Assembly: GCF_900112315.1 (NCBI RefSeq) | Contig: NZ_FOLL01000009.1 | Location: forward strand, 1 to 64,000 | Reading direction: 5' to 3' | DNA length: 64,000 bases | Source of the DNA: Parapedobacter composti | Lineage (GTDB): Bacteria > Bacteroidota > Bacteroidia > Sphingobacteriales > Sphingobacteriaceae | In this document: piece after piece, positions 9,201 to 15,006 of the stretch | Numbering within the stretch: the stretch's first letter is position 1 | How the letters are laid out: every line of letters begins with the position of its first letter | Notes under the pieces: generated by a model | Databases searched by the model: none | Seen by the model: only the letters and a program-made list of their open reading frames with translations | What the model was told of the DNA's origin: nothing | Made by a program: the position numbers and the translations under genes

Positions 9201-9801
9201 TCTTGAGGACGTACCAATCATTGTGTTCACCGGCAAAAACCTGTCTCCTGCAGAGGAATTCCGGCTCAAACAATATGCCGACTCGATCGTTGTCAAAACA
9301 GCGTACTCGTACCAACGGCTCATGGATGAGGTTGCTATCTTTCTGCATCTGGTTGAAAAGCAACGGGAAGAGGGCGTGCCGACCGAGTCGAAATTACAGC
9401 TTACGGTTAGTGACGTATTAAAAGGGAAGACGGTATTGATCACTGACGACGACGTCCGCAACATCTTTTCGCTGACCAAAACCTTGGAAAAGTTAGGGAT
9501 GAACGTCATATCAGCAACCGACGGATTGGAAGCCCTGCAGATGCTTGAACAGCATCCAGAGACAAACATTGTGTTAATGGACATGATGATGCCGCATATG
9601 GACGGTTACGAAAGCACCGCAAAAATAAGGCAACAGCCTAAGTTCCGGAACCTGCCTATAATTGCCGTTACAGCAAAGGCTATGCTTGGCGACCGTGAGA
9701 AGTGCATAACGGCAGGGGCATCTGACTATATTTCCAAGCCCGTTGATCTGGACCAACTGGTGTCTTTGCTCCGCGTGTGGTTATATGACAGCAACAGTTG
9801 A
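6241..9801 (+). CDS. CHASE3-HAMP-GAF hybrid histidine kinase with three receivers
   Basis: A 1186-residue membrane sensor kinase. Order: membrane helix (about 12-34), periplasmic CHASE3 domain (about 38-180, with QEAETSQRGFLLT), second helix (181-203), HAMP (about 205-272), GAF (about 290-430), long coiled coil (430-520, rich in Glu and Gln), HisKA with H530 in NMSHELRTP, ATPase domain (N box SNALKF, DTGIGIP, GGTGLGLSI), then receivers with Asp at 845, 967 and 1114. The middle receiver looks degenerate: its acidic cluster reads EEN and the conserved Lys-Pro is replaced by KTA. Another ATG lies at 6247. The neighbouring receivers and CheR suggest a multi-step phosphorelay. Confidence 0.93.
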   Translation: MLMNIKTNTNLKVGFGLSILLLILSSVIAYICIDRLLSSSVLVRETNEITRTLEQVVSSVQEAETSQRGFLLTSNVLYLQPFTAACDRAHQLLDQVVLKTKDNPVQLKTGQQLKEALSMRVERMNAMIDRKREVGSINEGDMETGRIYMENIRTLSNQMIAEANAQLEARIAIRDRFAKFTPGVIVLTTLLAILISVVFYLRIVKDMAERTALHQALERKDKEVQQRIDVIQGIASQISSGNYTVRVKDDEKDTLGSLAGSLNQMAESLAISFGRLANNEWLQSGVAALNEKMVGEKQVDAICHDIINFLAEYTDSKTGALYLLEGNELELQSGYALQPDKALKIAPGQGIVGQCFIDGKAILLEDISGDAIIVSYATGSIRPKGIIVFPIFHERNCIGVIELAALDPFTDIEQEFLSVAAQNIGTAIYGAQSRRKLQELLEETQTQAEELQAQHNELENLNAELEAHTQKLQASEEELRVQQEELQQSNVELEERNRLIRERNAEIMEKAKQLEQSTRYKSEFMANMSHELRTPLNSILLLSRYLAENSEQNLTEDQKESATVIYNSGNGLLQLIDELLDLSKIEAGKMDVEYTEVSIAEILSSVESTFMPVAQDKKLALIFENTVPSDMVVSTDKMKLEQILKNLISNALKFTAEGHVKLTVKTKSSGKDRLEFVIADTGIGIPADKLGQVFEAFTQADGSTKRKYGGTGLGLSISRQLARLLGGEITVTSELNVGSEFTLTIPVTQPQQAASSELPSYGPAESQQAPISEHVVTVIPPPVADDRDDISPDDNVLLIVEDDTVFARELLQFARKKKYKGIVGVRGDEVMNLALQYKPLAILLDIKLPVKDGWQVMEELKSNTATRHIPVHIISSLEAKKESRKQGAADFFRKPLAIEHMQDMFQKIEAALAKGPKKVLIVEENTKHAQALSYFLESFEVSSSVKHSINESVDSLLNGEADCVILDMGVPDKNAYDLLDTVKQHPGLEDVPIIVFTGKNLSPAEEFRLKQYADSIVVKTAYSYQRLMDEVAIFLHLVEKQREEGVPTESKLQLTVSDVLKGKTVLITDDDVRNIFSLTKTLEKLGMNVISATDGLEALQMLEQHPETNIVLMDMMMPHMDGYESTAKIRQQPKFRNLPIIAVTAKAMLGDREKCITAGASDYISKPVDLDQLVSLLRVWLYDSNS

Positions 9802-9813
9802 TTTGTGTATACC

Positions 9814-10179
9814 ATGAAGAAACCCATTCTTATTATTGATGACGATCCGAGAAACATTTTTGCACTGGCACTTACGCTGAAAACGAAGGGTTACCGCTGC
9901 TTGTCAGCTACCAATGCAGCCGACGGTCTGAAACTACTAAAAGATGAACAGATAGGCCTCGTATTATTGGACATGATGATGCCTGATTTGGACGGGTACC
10001 ATACCATTGCTATTATTAAAAAGGACGACCGCAACGCTCAATTGCCCATCATTGCCGTAACGGCCCAAGCCATGCCCGGTGACCGTGAAAAATGCCTTGC
10101 CGCCGGCGCAAATGACTATATCTCTAAGCCGATTGATGTTGATGCGTTACTAGGGTTACTCAGAAAATATGGATACTAA
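9814..10179 (+). CDS. Stand-alone response regulator receiver
   Basis: A 121-residue protein that is only a receiver domain: acidic residues D9-D11, phospho-acceptor D53 in LLDMMMPDLDG, Thr in the AVTAQAMPGD loop and Lys in the SKPIDVD loop. There is no output domain, so it works as a CheY-like or Spo0F-like phosphate carrier. It closely resembles the third receiver of the preceding hybrid kinase (shared AVTAxAMxGDREKC and DYISKP), which suggests a duplication. The ATG at 9814 is preferred to an in-frame GTG at 9805. It overlaps cheR by 11 bases. Confidence 0.92.
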   Translation: MKKPILIIDDDPRNIFALALTLKTKGYRCLSATNAADGLKLLKDEQIGLVLLDMMMPDLDGYHTIAIIKKDDRNAQLPIIAVTAQAMPGDREKCLAAGANDYISKPIDVDALLGLLRKYGY

Positions 10180-11002
10180 CGAAGCGATACCGCCGATAAC
10201 AGACGAAGATCTTGAGCTGCTGCTTGGTGACATCGTTGAGGCGTATGGCTATGATTTCAGTGCTTATGCATGGGCATCGCTCAAACGACGGGTGACGCGT
10301 CTATTTTCAATAGGCCGCTTTGCCAGCTTCGCGGAGCTCCGCCACCGTATCCGTACAGACCGGGAATACCTGCCCCGTTTTATTGAAGAGATAACGGTGA
10401 ATGTAACCGAAATGTTCCGCGATCCTTCATTTTTCCGTGCCTTGAAGCAAGAGATCTTCCCTGCTCTTTCGACTTATCCGTTCATACGTATCTGGCATGC
10501 CGGATGTTCCACAGGAGAAGAGGTGTATTCCATGGCTATTATGCTACATGAGGCCAATTTATTACATAGAGCCGTCATATACGCTACGGATATCAGCCCT
10601 GCTGCAGTAAAACAGGCCGCGAGTGGCTTGGTTCCGATAAGGCATATGAAACAATATGCCAGAAATTATATTGAGGCAGGAGGTATCAATGACTTCTCTG
10701 CTTACTATACGGCAAGTAATAATCAAGTATTATTCAGGGATGAGCTACGGAAGCATATGGTGTTTTCGACACATAACCTCGCATCCGAGACATCATTCAA
10801 TCAATTTCAGCTGATTTGTTGCCGCAATGTGCTCATTTACTTCAATAGCGCACTACAGGAACGGGTATTCAATCTGTTTGATCAGAGCCTTGAACGGTTC
10901 GGATTTTTGGCATTAGGTTCCAAAGAGTCCATGAGGGCTGCCCAATGCTATAACCGGTATAAGCAAATCAGTAAGCAAAAAATATGGCGAAAAATAGCTT
11001 AA
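10169..11002 (+). CDS. cheR: CheR-type protein-glutamate O-methyltransferase
   Basis: A 277-residue SAM-dependent methyltransferase of the CheR family. The N-terminal helical domain covers about 1-85; the methyltransferase domain has the SAM loop GCSTGEE at 112-118, the acidic end of the second strand (YATDIS near 141), and the CheR motif CCRNVLIYF around 216-224. In chemotaxis CheR methylates receptor glutamates, but no methyl-accepting protein, CheA, CheW or CheB is encoded in the window, so its target here may be a sensory coiled coil such as that of the hybrid kinase (inference). It is the last gene of the operon and ends five bases before the convergent argH stop. Confidence 0.92.
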   Translation: MDTNEAIPPITDEDLELLLGDIVEAYGYDFSAYAWASLKRRVTRLFSIGRFASFAELRHRIRTDREYLPRFIEEITVNVTEMFRDPSFFRALKQEIFPALSTYPFIRIWHAGCSTGEEVYSMAIMLHEANLLHRAVIYATDISPAAVKQAASGLVPIRHMKQYARNYIEAGGINDFSAYYTASNNQVLFRDELRKHMVFSTHNLASETSFNQFQLICCRNVLIYFNSALQERVFNLFDQSLERFGFLALGSKESMRAAQCYNRYKQISKQKIWRKIA

Positions 11003-11007
11003 TGTTT

Positions 11008-12339
11008 TTACTCCAGCAGCTTATTTAAGGCTTTATTTACGCGCTCAAAATCAAACGCGGCTACCAAACGGTCAAACGCCTGACGGATGTCTGCATTGCA
11101 TAAATTGCCAATACTGCCCTCATGGGTATGCTGAACGTCCTTCTGCGGTTTAAAGGTTCCCGACTCAATTGCTAATCCAATATTACGATAAGCTTCCCTG
11201 AATGGCACGCCTTTGAGCACTTCATCATTTACCACCTCAACGCTGAAAAGGTAATCATATTTCGGATCGTCCAGGATATTCTCCTTGATACGGATGTGTT
11301 CCAACATAAACGCCGTCATCTCCAAGCATTCATGCAGTGACTGAAATGCCGGGAAAAGGTTCTCCTTAAGCAATTGTAAATCACGATGATAACCCGAAGG
11401 TAGATTTGCTGTCATTAAGGCAATCTCGTTTGGCAACGCCTGTATCTTATTGCAACGCGCCCGCACCAGCTCAAATACATCTGGGTTTTTCTTATGGGGC
11501 ATGATGCTTGAACCGGTCGTAAGATGATCAGGGAACGAAATGAATCCGAAATTCTGGTTCATGTACAGGCATACATCCATTGCGAACTTGGCAAGCGTGG
11601 CCGCAACGGCACTCATTCCCTGCGCCAGTATACGTTCTGTTTTGCCCCTGCCCATTTGAGCGTACACCACATTATAGTTCAGGTCGTCGAATCCCAACAG
11701 CTCGGTAGTCATCCTCCGATTCAGTGGAAAGGAAGACCCGTATCCGGCGGCAGAACCCAGCGGGTTTTTGTTACACACTTTCCATGCCGCCTTCAACAAC
11801 TCCAAGTCATCCACCAAGCTTTCCGCGTAAGCGCCAAACCATAGGCCAAAAGACGAAGGCATCGCGATTTGCAAATGTGTATAGCCCGGCATCAGCACTG
11901 ACTGGTGGGCGTCACTCAGCTGAATAAGCCGATTAAACAATACCGTCGTACGCTTAACCAGTTCAGCTATCTCCATACGGAAAAAGAGCTTCAGGTCCAC
12001 CAGTACCTGGTCATTCCGTGAGCGACCGCTATGTATCTTCTTTCCAGCTTCACCGATGCGCTCGGTAAGCAATAACTCAACCTGAGAATGCACATCTTCC
12101 ACACCTTCGCCTATATGAAACTGGCCCTGTACGGCTTCCGTATACAGCTCCTTAAGCCCCCGCTGGACCGAAGCCAAATCGTCGTTGCTCAATAAGCCTA
12201 CGCTATTGAGCATCCGGGTATGTGCCAGCGATCCAAGGATATCCGCTACGGCGAGTTGCAGATCCAGTATACGATCGTTGCCTACCGTAAACGCTTCCAC
12301 AAAGGCGTTTACGTCTGTGTTTTTCTGCCAAATCTTCAT
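11008..12339 (-). CDS. argH: Argininosuccinate lyase
   Basis: Cleaves argininosuccinate to arginine and fumarate, the last step of arginine synthesis. The fumarase/aspartase superfamily signature GSSIMPHKKNPD is near residue 275, with the mobile-loop Ser, and the substrate-binding motifs GRSRNDQV near 107 and TPGYTHLQ-type LMPGYTHLQIAMP near 150 are present. The length of 443 residues with the ATG at 12339 (MKIWQKNTD) fits the family; an in-frame ATG at 12378 would add residues that do not resemble ArgH and would lie upstream of the predicted promoter box. No other arg genes are adjacent. Confidence 0.95.
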   Translation of the reverse strand: MKIWQKNTDVNAFVEAFTVGNDRILDLQLAVADILGSLAHTRMLNSVGLLSNDDLASVQRGLKELYTEAVQGQFHIGEGVEDVHSQVELLLTERIGEAGKKIHSGRSRNDQVLVDLKLFFRMEIAELVKRTTVLFNRLIQLSDAHQSVLMPGYTHLQIAMPSSFGLWFGAYAESLVDDLELLKAAWKVCNKNPLGSAAGYGSSFPLNRRMTTELLGFDDLNYNVVYAQMGRGKTERILAQGMSAVAATLAKFAMDVCLYMNQNFGFISFPDHLTTGSSIMPHKKNPDVFELVRARCNKIQALPNEIALMTANLPSGYHRDLQLLKENLFPAFQSLHECLEMTAFMLEHIRIKENILDDPKYDYLFSVEVVNDEVLKGVPFREAYRNIGLAIESGTFKPQKDVQHTHEGSIGNLCNADIRQAFDRLVAAFDFERVNKALNKLLE

Positions 12340-12347
12340 TTCAACGC

Positions 12348-12379
12348 CAAAAATACAAATCGCTTTTATATTCCCCACA
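12348..12379 (-). promoter_or_regulatory. Likely argH promoter
   Basis: On the minus strand TGTG (12379-12376), 20 bases, then TATTTTTG (12355-12348), a perfect TAnnTTTG box. Transcription near 12342 would leave only a few bases before the ATG at 12339, so the mRNA may be nearly leaderless. The weak -33 box lowers confidence. Confidence 0.45.
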
Positions 12380-12434
12380 TTTTTAGCTTATCATGCCGGC
12401 CAATTAATTGCTAAAAGGATAAAGCTAAATTAAC

Positions 12435-12450
12435 GTGAGTGTTTACTCAC
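12435..12450. promoter_or_regulatory. Inverted repeat, possible operator
   Basis: GTGAGT and ACTCAC are perfect 6-base arms around GTTT, 18 bases upstream of the plus-strand -33 box at 12469. A further GTGAGT occurs at 12560. The arrangement resembles a dimer operator, but no partner regulator is evident. Confidence 0.4.
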
Positions 12451-12468
12451 TTATTTTTAAAAAAACCT

Positions 12469-12499
12469 TTTGTAGTAATTATTTATATTCATACGTTTG
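12469..12499 (+). promoter_or_regulatory. Perfect orphan promoter
   Basis: TTTG (12469-12472), exactly 19 bases, then TACGTTTG (12492-12499): a perfect match to the Bacteroidota consensus. It faces right in a 340-base gap where both flanking genes are on the other strand, so it serves no annotated gene. Transcription is predicted to start near 12505. Confidence 0.7.
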
Positions 12500-12504
12500 T
12501 AGCC

Positions 12505-12730
12505 ATAAGAGGGGAAAATGGTAGAGATTCAGTTGCTTTTTAACACACTCTGTCTAAAGGTGAGTGAATCATAAATTACTCGATATTGTAAACATAAATG
12601 ATGATAGACCTCCATGTCTTAAAACTGGAAACAACGAATTGCTAACCAATTATAAACCTATTTGTTTATTTTTATTTGACAAGAAGCGGCGTAAAGTGTG
12701 GGAAACTTTACGCCGTTTCTAATTTTTCTT
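12505..12730 (+). ncRNA. Candidate small RNA or micro-mRNA
   Basis: The stretch between the perfect promoter at 12469-12499 and the intrinsic terminator at 12684-12730 would give a transcript of about 220 nt on the strand opposite to both neighbours. It includes one tiny reading frame (12518-12574, 18 residues, MVEIQLLFNTLC...) preceded by a purine-rich AGAGGGGAAA, so it could be a peptide-coding mRNA; a second 15-residue frame (MMIDLHVL...) begins at 12600. The 3' end is antisense to the last codons of the Crp-family gene at 12719. The function is unknown; the evidence is structure only. Confidence 0.5.
12684..12730 (+). terminator. Strong intrinsic terminator
   Basis: Arms CGGCGTAAAGT (12687-12697) and ACTTTACGCCG (12705-12715) pair perfectly around a 7-base loop, extended to about 14 pairs by AAG/TTT with one wobble pair. 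On the plus strand it is followed by CTAATTTTTCTT; on the minus strand the following tract is not T-rich. It therefore terminates mainly plus-strand transcription, although it also lies directly after the minus-strand Crp-family gene. Confidence 0.75.
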
Positions 12731-13306
12731 AGTGGCCAGTCTCCGCCTCACTTTACTTAAAAATTCAGGCGTCATACCTAGATATGCTGCAATGTAATGC
12801 TGTGGCACTCGCATGGCGATACCAGGGTATTGCTTCATGAAATCTATATACCGTTCCTCCGCTGTTTTGGCCATGGTACGGAAAAGCCGTTGCTGCATTG
12901 CCGAAACGTGCCTTTGCACCATCAGACGAAACATGCGCTCAAATTGAGGGACGCGGGCCAACAGTGCTTCCTTCCGGACGGGATTGAGGGTTAACAATTC
13001 GCTGTCTTCCATTGCCTCGATGTACAATAAGCTGGGTTTACGTTCATGGAAGCTTCCGATGTCACTGACCCACCAATCTTCCACAGCGAACTGAAGAATT
13101 ACTTCGCTACCGCTTTCATCGATATAATAATTGCGTATGCAGCCTTTTATAATGTACGCTTCAAAATCGCATATTTCTCCTTCCCTGAGCAATAGCTGCC
13201 TTTTTTTTACCGATCTGGGCTTCAACAGGCTATCAAAGAATGCCAGATCTTCGGATGAAAAGTTACCGTAACGGTTGGCGTATTCATTAATGGGCGCAAA
13301 CATCAT
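12719..13306 (-). CDS. Crp/Fnr family transcriptional regulator
   Basis: A 195-residue regulator with an N-terminal cyclic-nucleotide-binding fold (about 10-120; KKRQLLLREGEICDFEAYIIKG matches its beta-roll entry) and a C-terminal winged helix (TPEFLSKVRRRL near 180 as recognition helix). The phosphate-binding cassette of true CRP (RxS) is not seen, so cAMP is probably not the ligand. An upstream in-frame start at 13369 is rejected because the promoter box at 13322-13329 lies downstream of it; the ATGs at 13306 and 13303 fit. It is divergent from the dioxygenase and hydrolase genes, which it probably controls (inference from position). Confidence 0.88.
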   Translation of the reverse strand: MMFAPINEYANRYGNFSSEDLAFFDSLLKPRSVKKRQLLLREGEICDFEAYIIKGCIRNYYIDESGSEVILQFAVEDWWVSDIGSFHERKPSLLYIEAMEDSELLTLNPVRKEALLARVPQFERMFRLMVQRHVSAMQQRLFRTMAKTAEERYIDFMKQYPGIAMRVPQHYIAAYLGMTPEFLSKVRRRLATKKN

Positions 13307-13321
13307 ATCAACTTTTATTAA

Positions 13322-13329
13322 CAAACATA
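13322..13329 (-). promoter_or_regulatory. -7 box of the Crp-family gene
   Basis: TATGTTTG on the minus strand (13329-13322) is a perfect TAnnTTTG. Its upstream -33 region does not match TTTG. Predicted transcription start near 13315, about 10 bases before the ATG at 13306. Confidence 0.5.
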
Positions 13330-13398
13330 CCGATTTTTTTAAAAAAGGATCTGAACCATTTCTTGTCATAGATTAATGTACAGCGGAACCATAGCCCA

Positions 13399-13406
13399 TA
13401 CTTTTG
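13399..13406 (+). promoter_or_regulatory. -7 box of the dioxygenase-hydrolase operon
   Basis: TACTTTTG (13399-13406) is a perfect TAnnTTTG; no TTTG is found 19-20 bases upstream, as expected for a promoter that needs an activator. Transcription near 13413 and a purine-rich AAAGGAAC ahead of the ATG at 13432 support the start. It lies 70 bases from the divergent promoter, so one regulator-binding site between them could control both. Confidence 0.5.
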
Positions 13407-13431
13407 TGTTGATAAAAGAAAGGAACAGATT

Positions 13432-14370
13432 ATGGACAACAAAATCTTGGGCATACATCACATTACCGCCATTGCGGGAGATGCCAAACGGAACCATGAT
13501 TTTTATACCCGTGTGATGGGGCTGCGTTTGGTAAAAAAAACAGTCAATTTCGATGATCCGGAAACCTATCACTTCTATTTTGGTGATGAGGTGGGTACAC
13601 CGGGAACTATCCTAACCTTTTTTCCTTGGGGCGATCGTGTGAGGCAGGGGCGGCGGGGCACACAACAAGTGACGGAAATCGGTTACGCCGTACCGGCAGG
13701 AAGCCTGGATTTCTGGAAAAAGCGCTTTGAAGACGCAGGAGCCATTCATAATAATGTTGCGGAAAAATTCGGCGAACAGTACCTGACAGTGCTTGACCCG
13801 GATGGATTAAAACTGGAACTTACCGTACCTCAAGTTCCGGATGCACGTAAGCCTTGGGTAACCGATGAAGTAAGCGCCGAATTCGCTCCCCGTGGATTTC
13901 ACCACATCACCATCACCACCAATAAAATGGACGCAACGGCGCAGATATTGACGGATGTTTTCGGCTATCGGTTGTTGCAGCAGGAAGTGAACCGCTTCCG
14001 GTTTATTACAGATGCGGTGAGTGAAGCGGCATTGGTAGATTTGGTAGAAGCGCCCGGAGAGTCCATCGGACTCGTTGCCGGCGGTTCTGTCCACCACGTG
14101 GCCTTCCGGGTAAAAGACGAAGCTTCCCTAATGAAGTTCCGGGAAAAAATTATGTCACGCCGACTCAATATTACAGAGAAAATAGACCGCAATTACTTCT
14201 ATTCCGTGTATTTCCGGGAACCCGGCGGGGTGCTGTTCGAAATCGCAACCGATAATCCCGGGTTTGCGACCGACGAGACCGTAGCGGAACTAGGCAATGC
14301 GCTGAAATTGCCGCCGCAATACGAAGGCTACAGGAAACGCATAGAAAGTGTTTTACCTCGATTAGATTAA
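13432..14370 (+). CDS. mhqO: Ring-cleaving dioxygenase, MhqO/LinE-like
   Basis: A 312-residue protein with two vicinal-oxygen-chelate modules (about 5-130 and 153-280). Probable metal ligands are H10, H222 and E270, the His-His-Glu set of extradiol dioxygenases and related VOC enzymes. Relatives in Bacillus (MhqO) are thought to open hydroquinone-type rings and are induced by quinones. The next gene encodes an MhqD-like hydrolase, the same pairing as in Bacillus quinone-resistance operons, which supports a detoxification role. In Bacillus the regulator is the MarR-type MhqR; here a Crp-family gene is divergent. The substrate is not proven. Confidence 0.87.
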   Translation: MDNKILGIHHITAIAGDAKRNHDFYTRVMGLRLVKKTVNFDDPETYHFYFGDEVGTPGTILTFFPWGDRVRQGRRGTQQVTEIGYAVPAGSLDFWKKRFEDAGAIHNNVAEKFGEQYLTVLDPDGLKLELTVPQVPDARKPWVTDEVSAEFAPRGFHHITITTNKMDATAQILTDVFGYRLLQQEVNRFRFITDAVSEAALVDLVEAPGESIGLVAGGSVHHVAFRVKDEASLMKFREKIMSRRLNITEKIDRNYFYSVYFREPGGVLFEIATDNPGFATDETVAELGNALKLPPQYEGYRKRIESVLPRLD

Positions 14371-14379
14371 TCATTTGCC

Positions 14380-15003
14380 ATGTACACACACGAAAAACAA
14401 TTTATTCAGGCTGGCAAATTAGCTGCACATGCCAAGAAAGCCGTGATCTTGCTCCATGGACGGGGCAGCACAGCACAAAGCATATTGTCATTGCAGCGCC
14501 ATCTGCAATTAGAGGATGTGCTATTGCTGGCACCCCAAGCCAACAACAACTCGTGGTATCCCTATACCTTCCTGGCTCCGGTACCCAATAACCAACCGGC
14601 ATTAGACTCCGCGTTGGAACTGGTAGATGCAGCGGTATCGGAAGCCATCAAACAGGGGGTACCAGCAGCGCAAATTTACTTTGTTGGCTTTTCGCAGGGT
14701 GCCTGCCTTACCTTGGAATACGTCGCTCGCCACGCGAAACGCTATGGCGGGGTGGTTGCTTTCACGGGCGGGCTAATCGGAGCGGAACTCGATACTGCAA
14801 ATTATCAGGGCGATTTCGCCGGCACTCGGATTTTGATTACGGCAGGCGACTATGATCCACACGTTCCGCTGCAACGGATAGAGGGTAGTGCAGTCATCCT
14901 CCGTGAAATGGGTGCTGACGTGAAGGTGGAGATTTATCCCGATAAGCCCCACAGCATCAGTGCGGACGAAACCCTACTTGCGAATGAATTCATATTCGGT
15001 TGA
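14380..15003 (+). CDS. mhqD: Alpha/beta hydrolase, MhqD-like carboxylesterase
   Basis: A 207-residue hydrolase of the phospholipase/carboxylesterase family. The oxyanion region HGRGST is at 26-31, the nucleophile is S105 in GFSQGAC, the acid D159 in YDPHVP, and the base H191 in KPHSIS, the order expected for the fold. It starts nine bases after the dioxygenase stop, so both are in one operon, and it probably hydrolyses a ring-opened product or a quinone adduct (inference). It ends three bases before the convergent GH3 gene. Confidence 0.88.
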   Translation: MYTHEKQFIQAGKLAAHAKKAVILLHGRGSTAQSILSLQRHLQLEDVLLLAPQANNNSWYPYTFLAPVPNNQPALDSALELVDAAVSEAIKQGVPAAQIYFVGFSQGACLTLEYVARHAKRYGGVVAFTGGLIGAELDTANYQGDFAGTRILITAGDYDPHVPLQRIEGSAVILREMGADVKVEIYPDKPHSISADETLLANEFIFG

Positions 15004-15006
15004 TGT

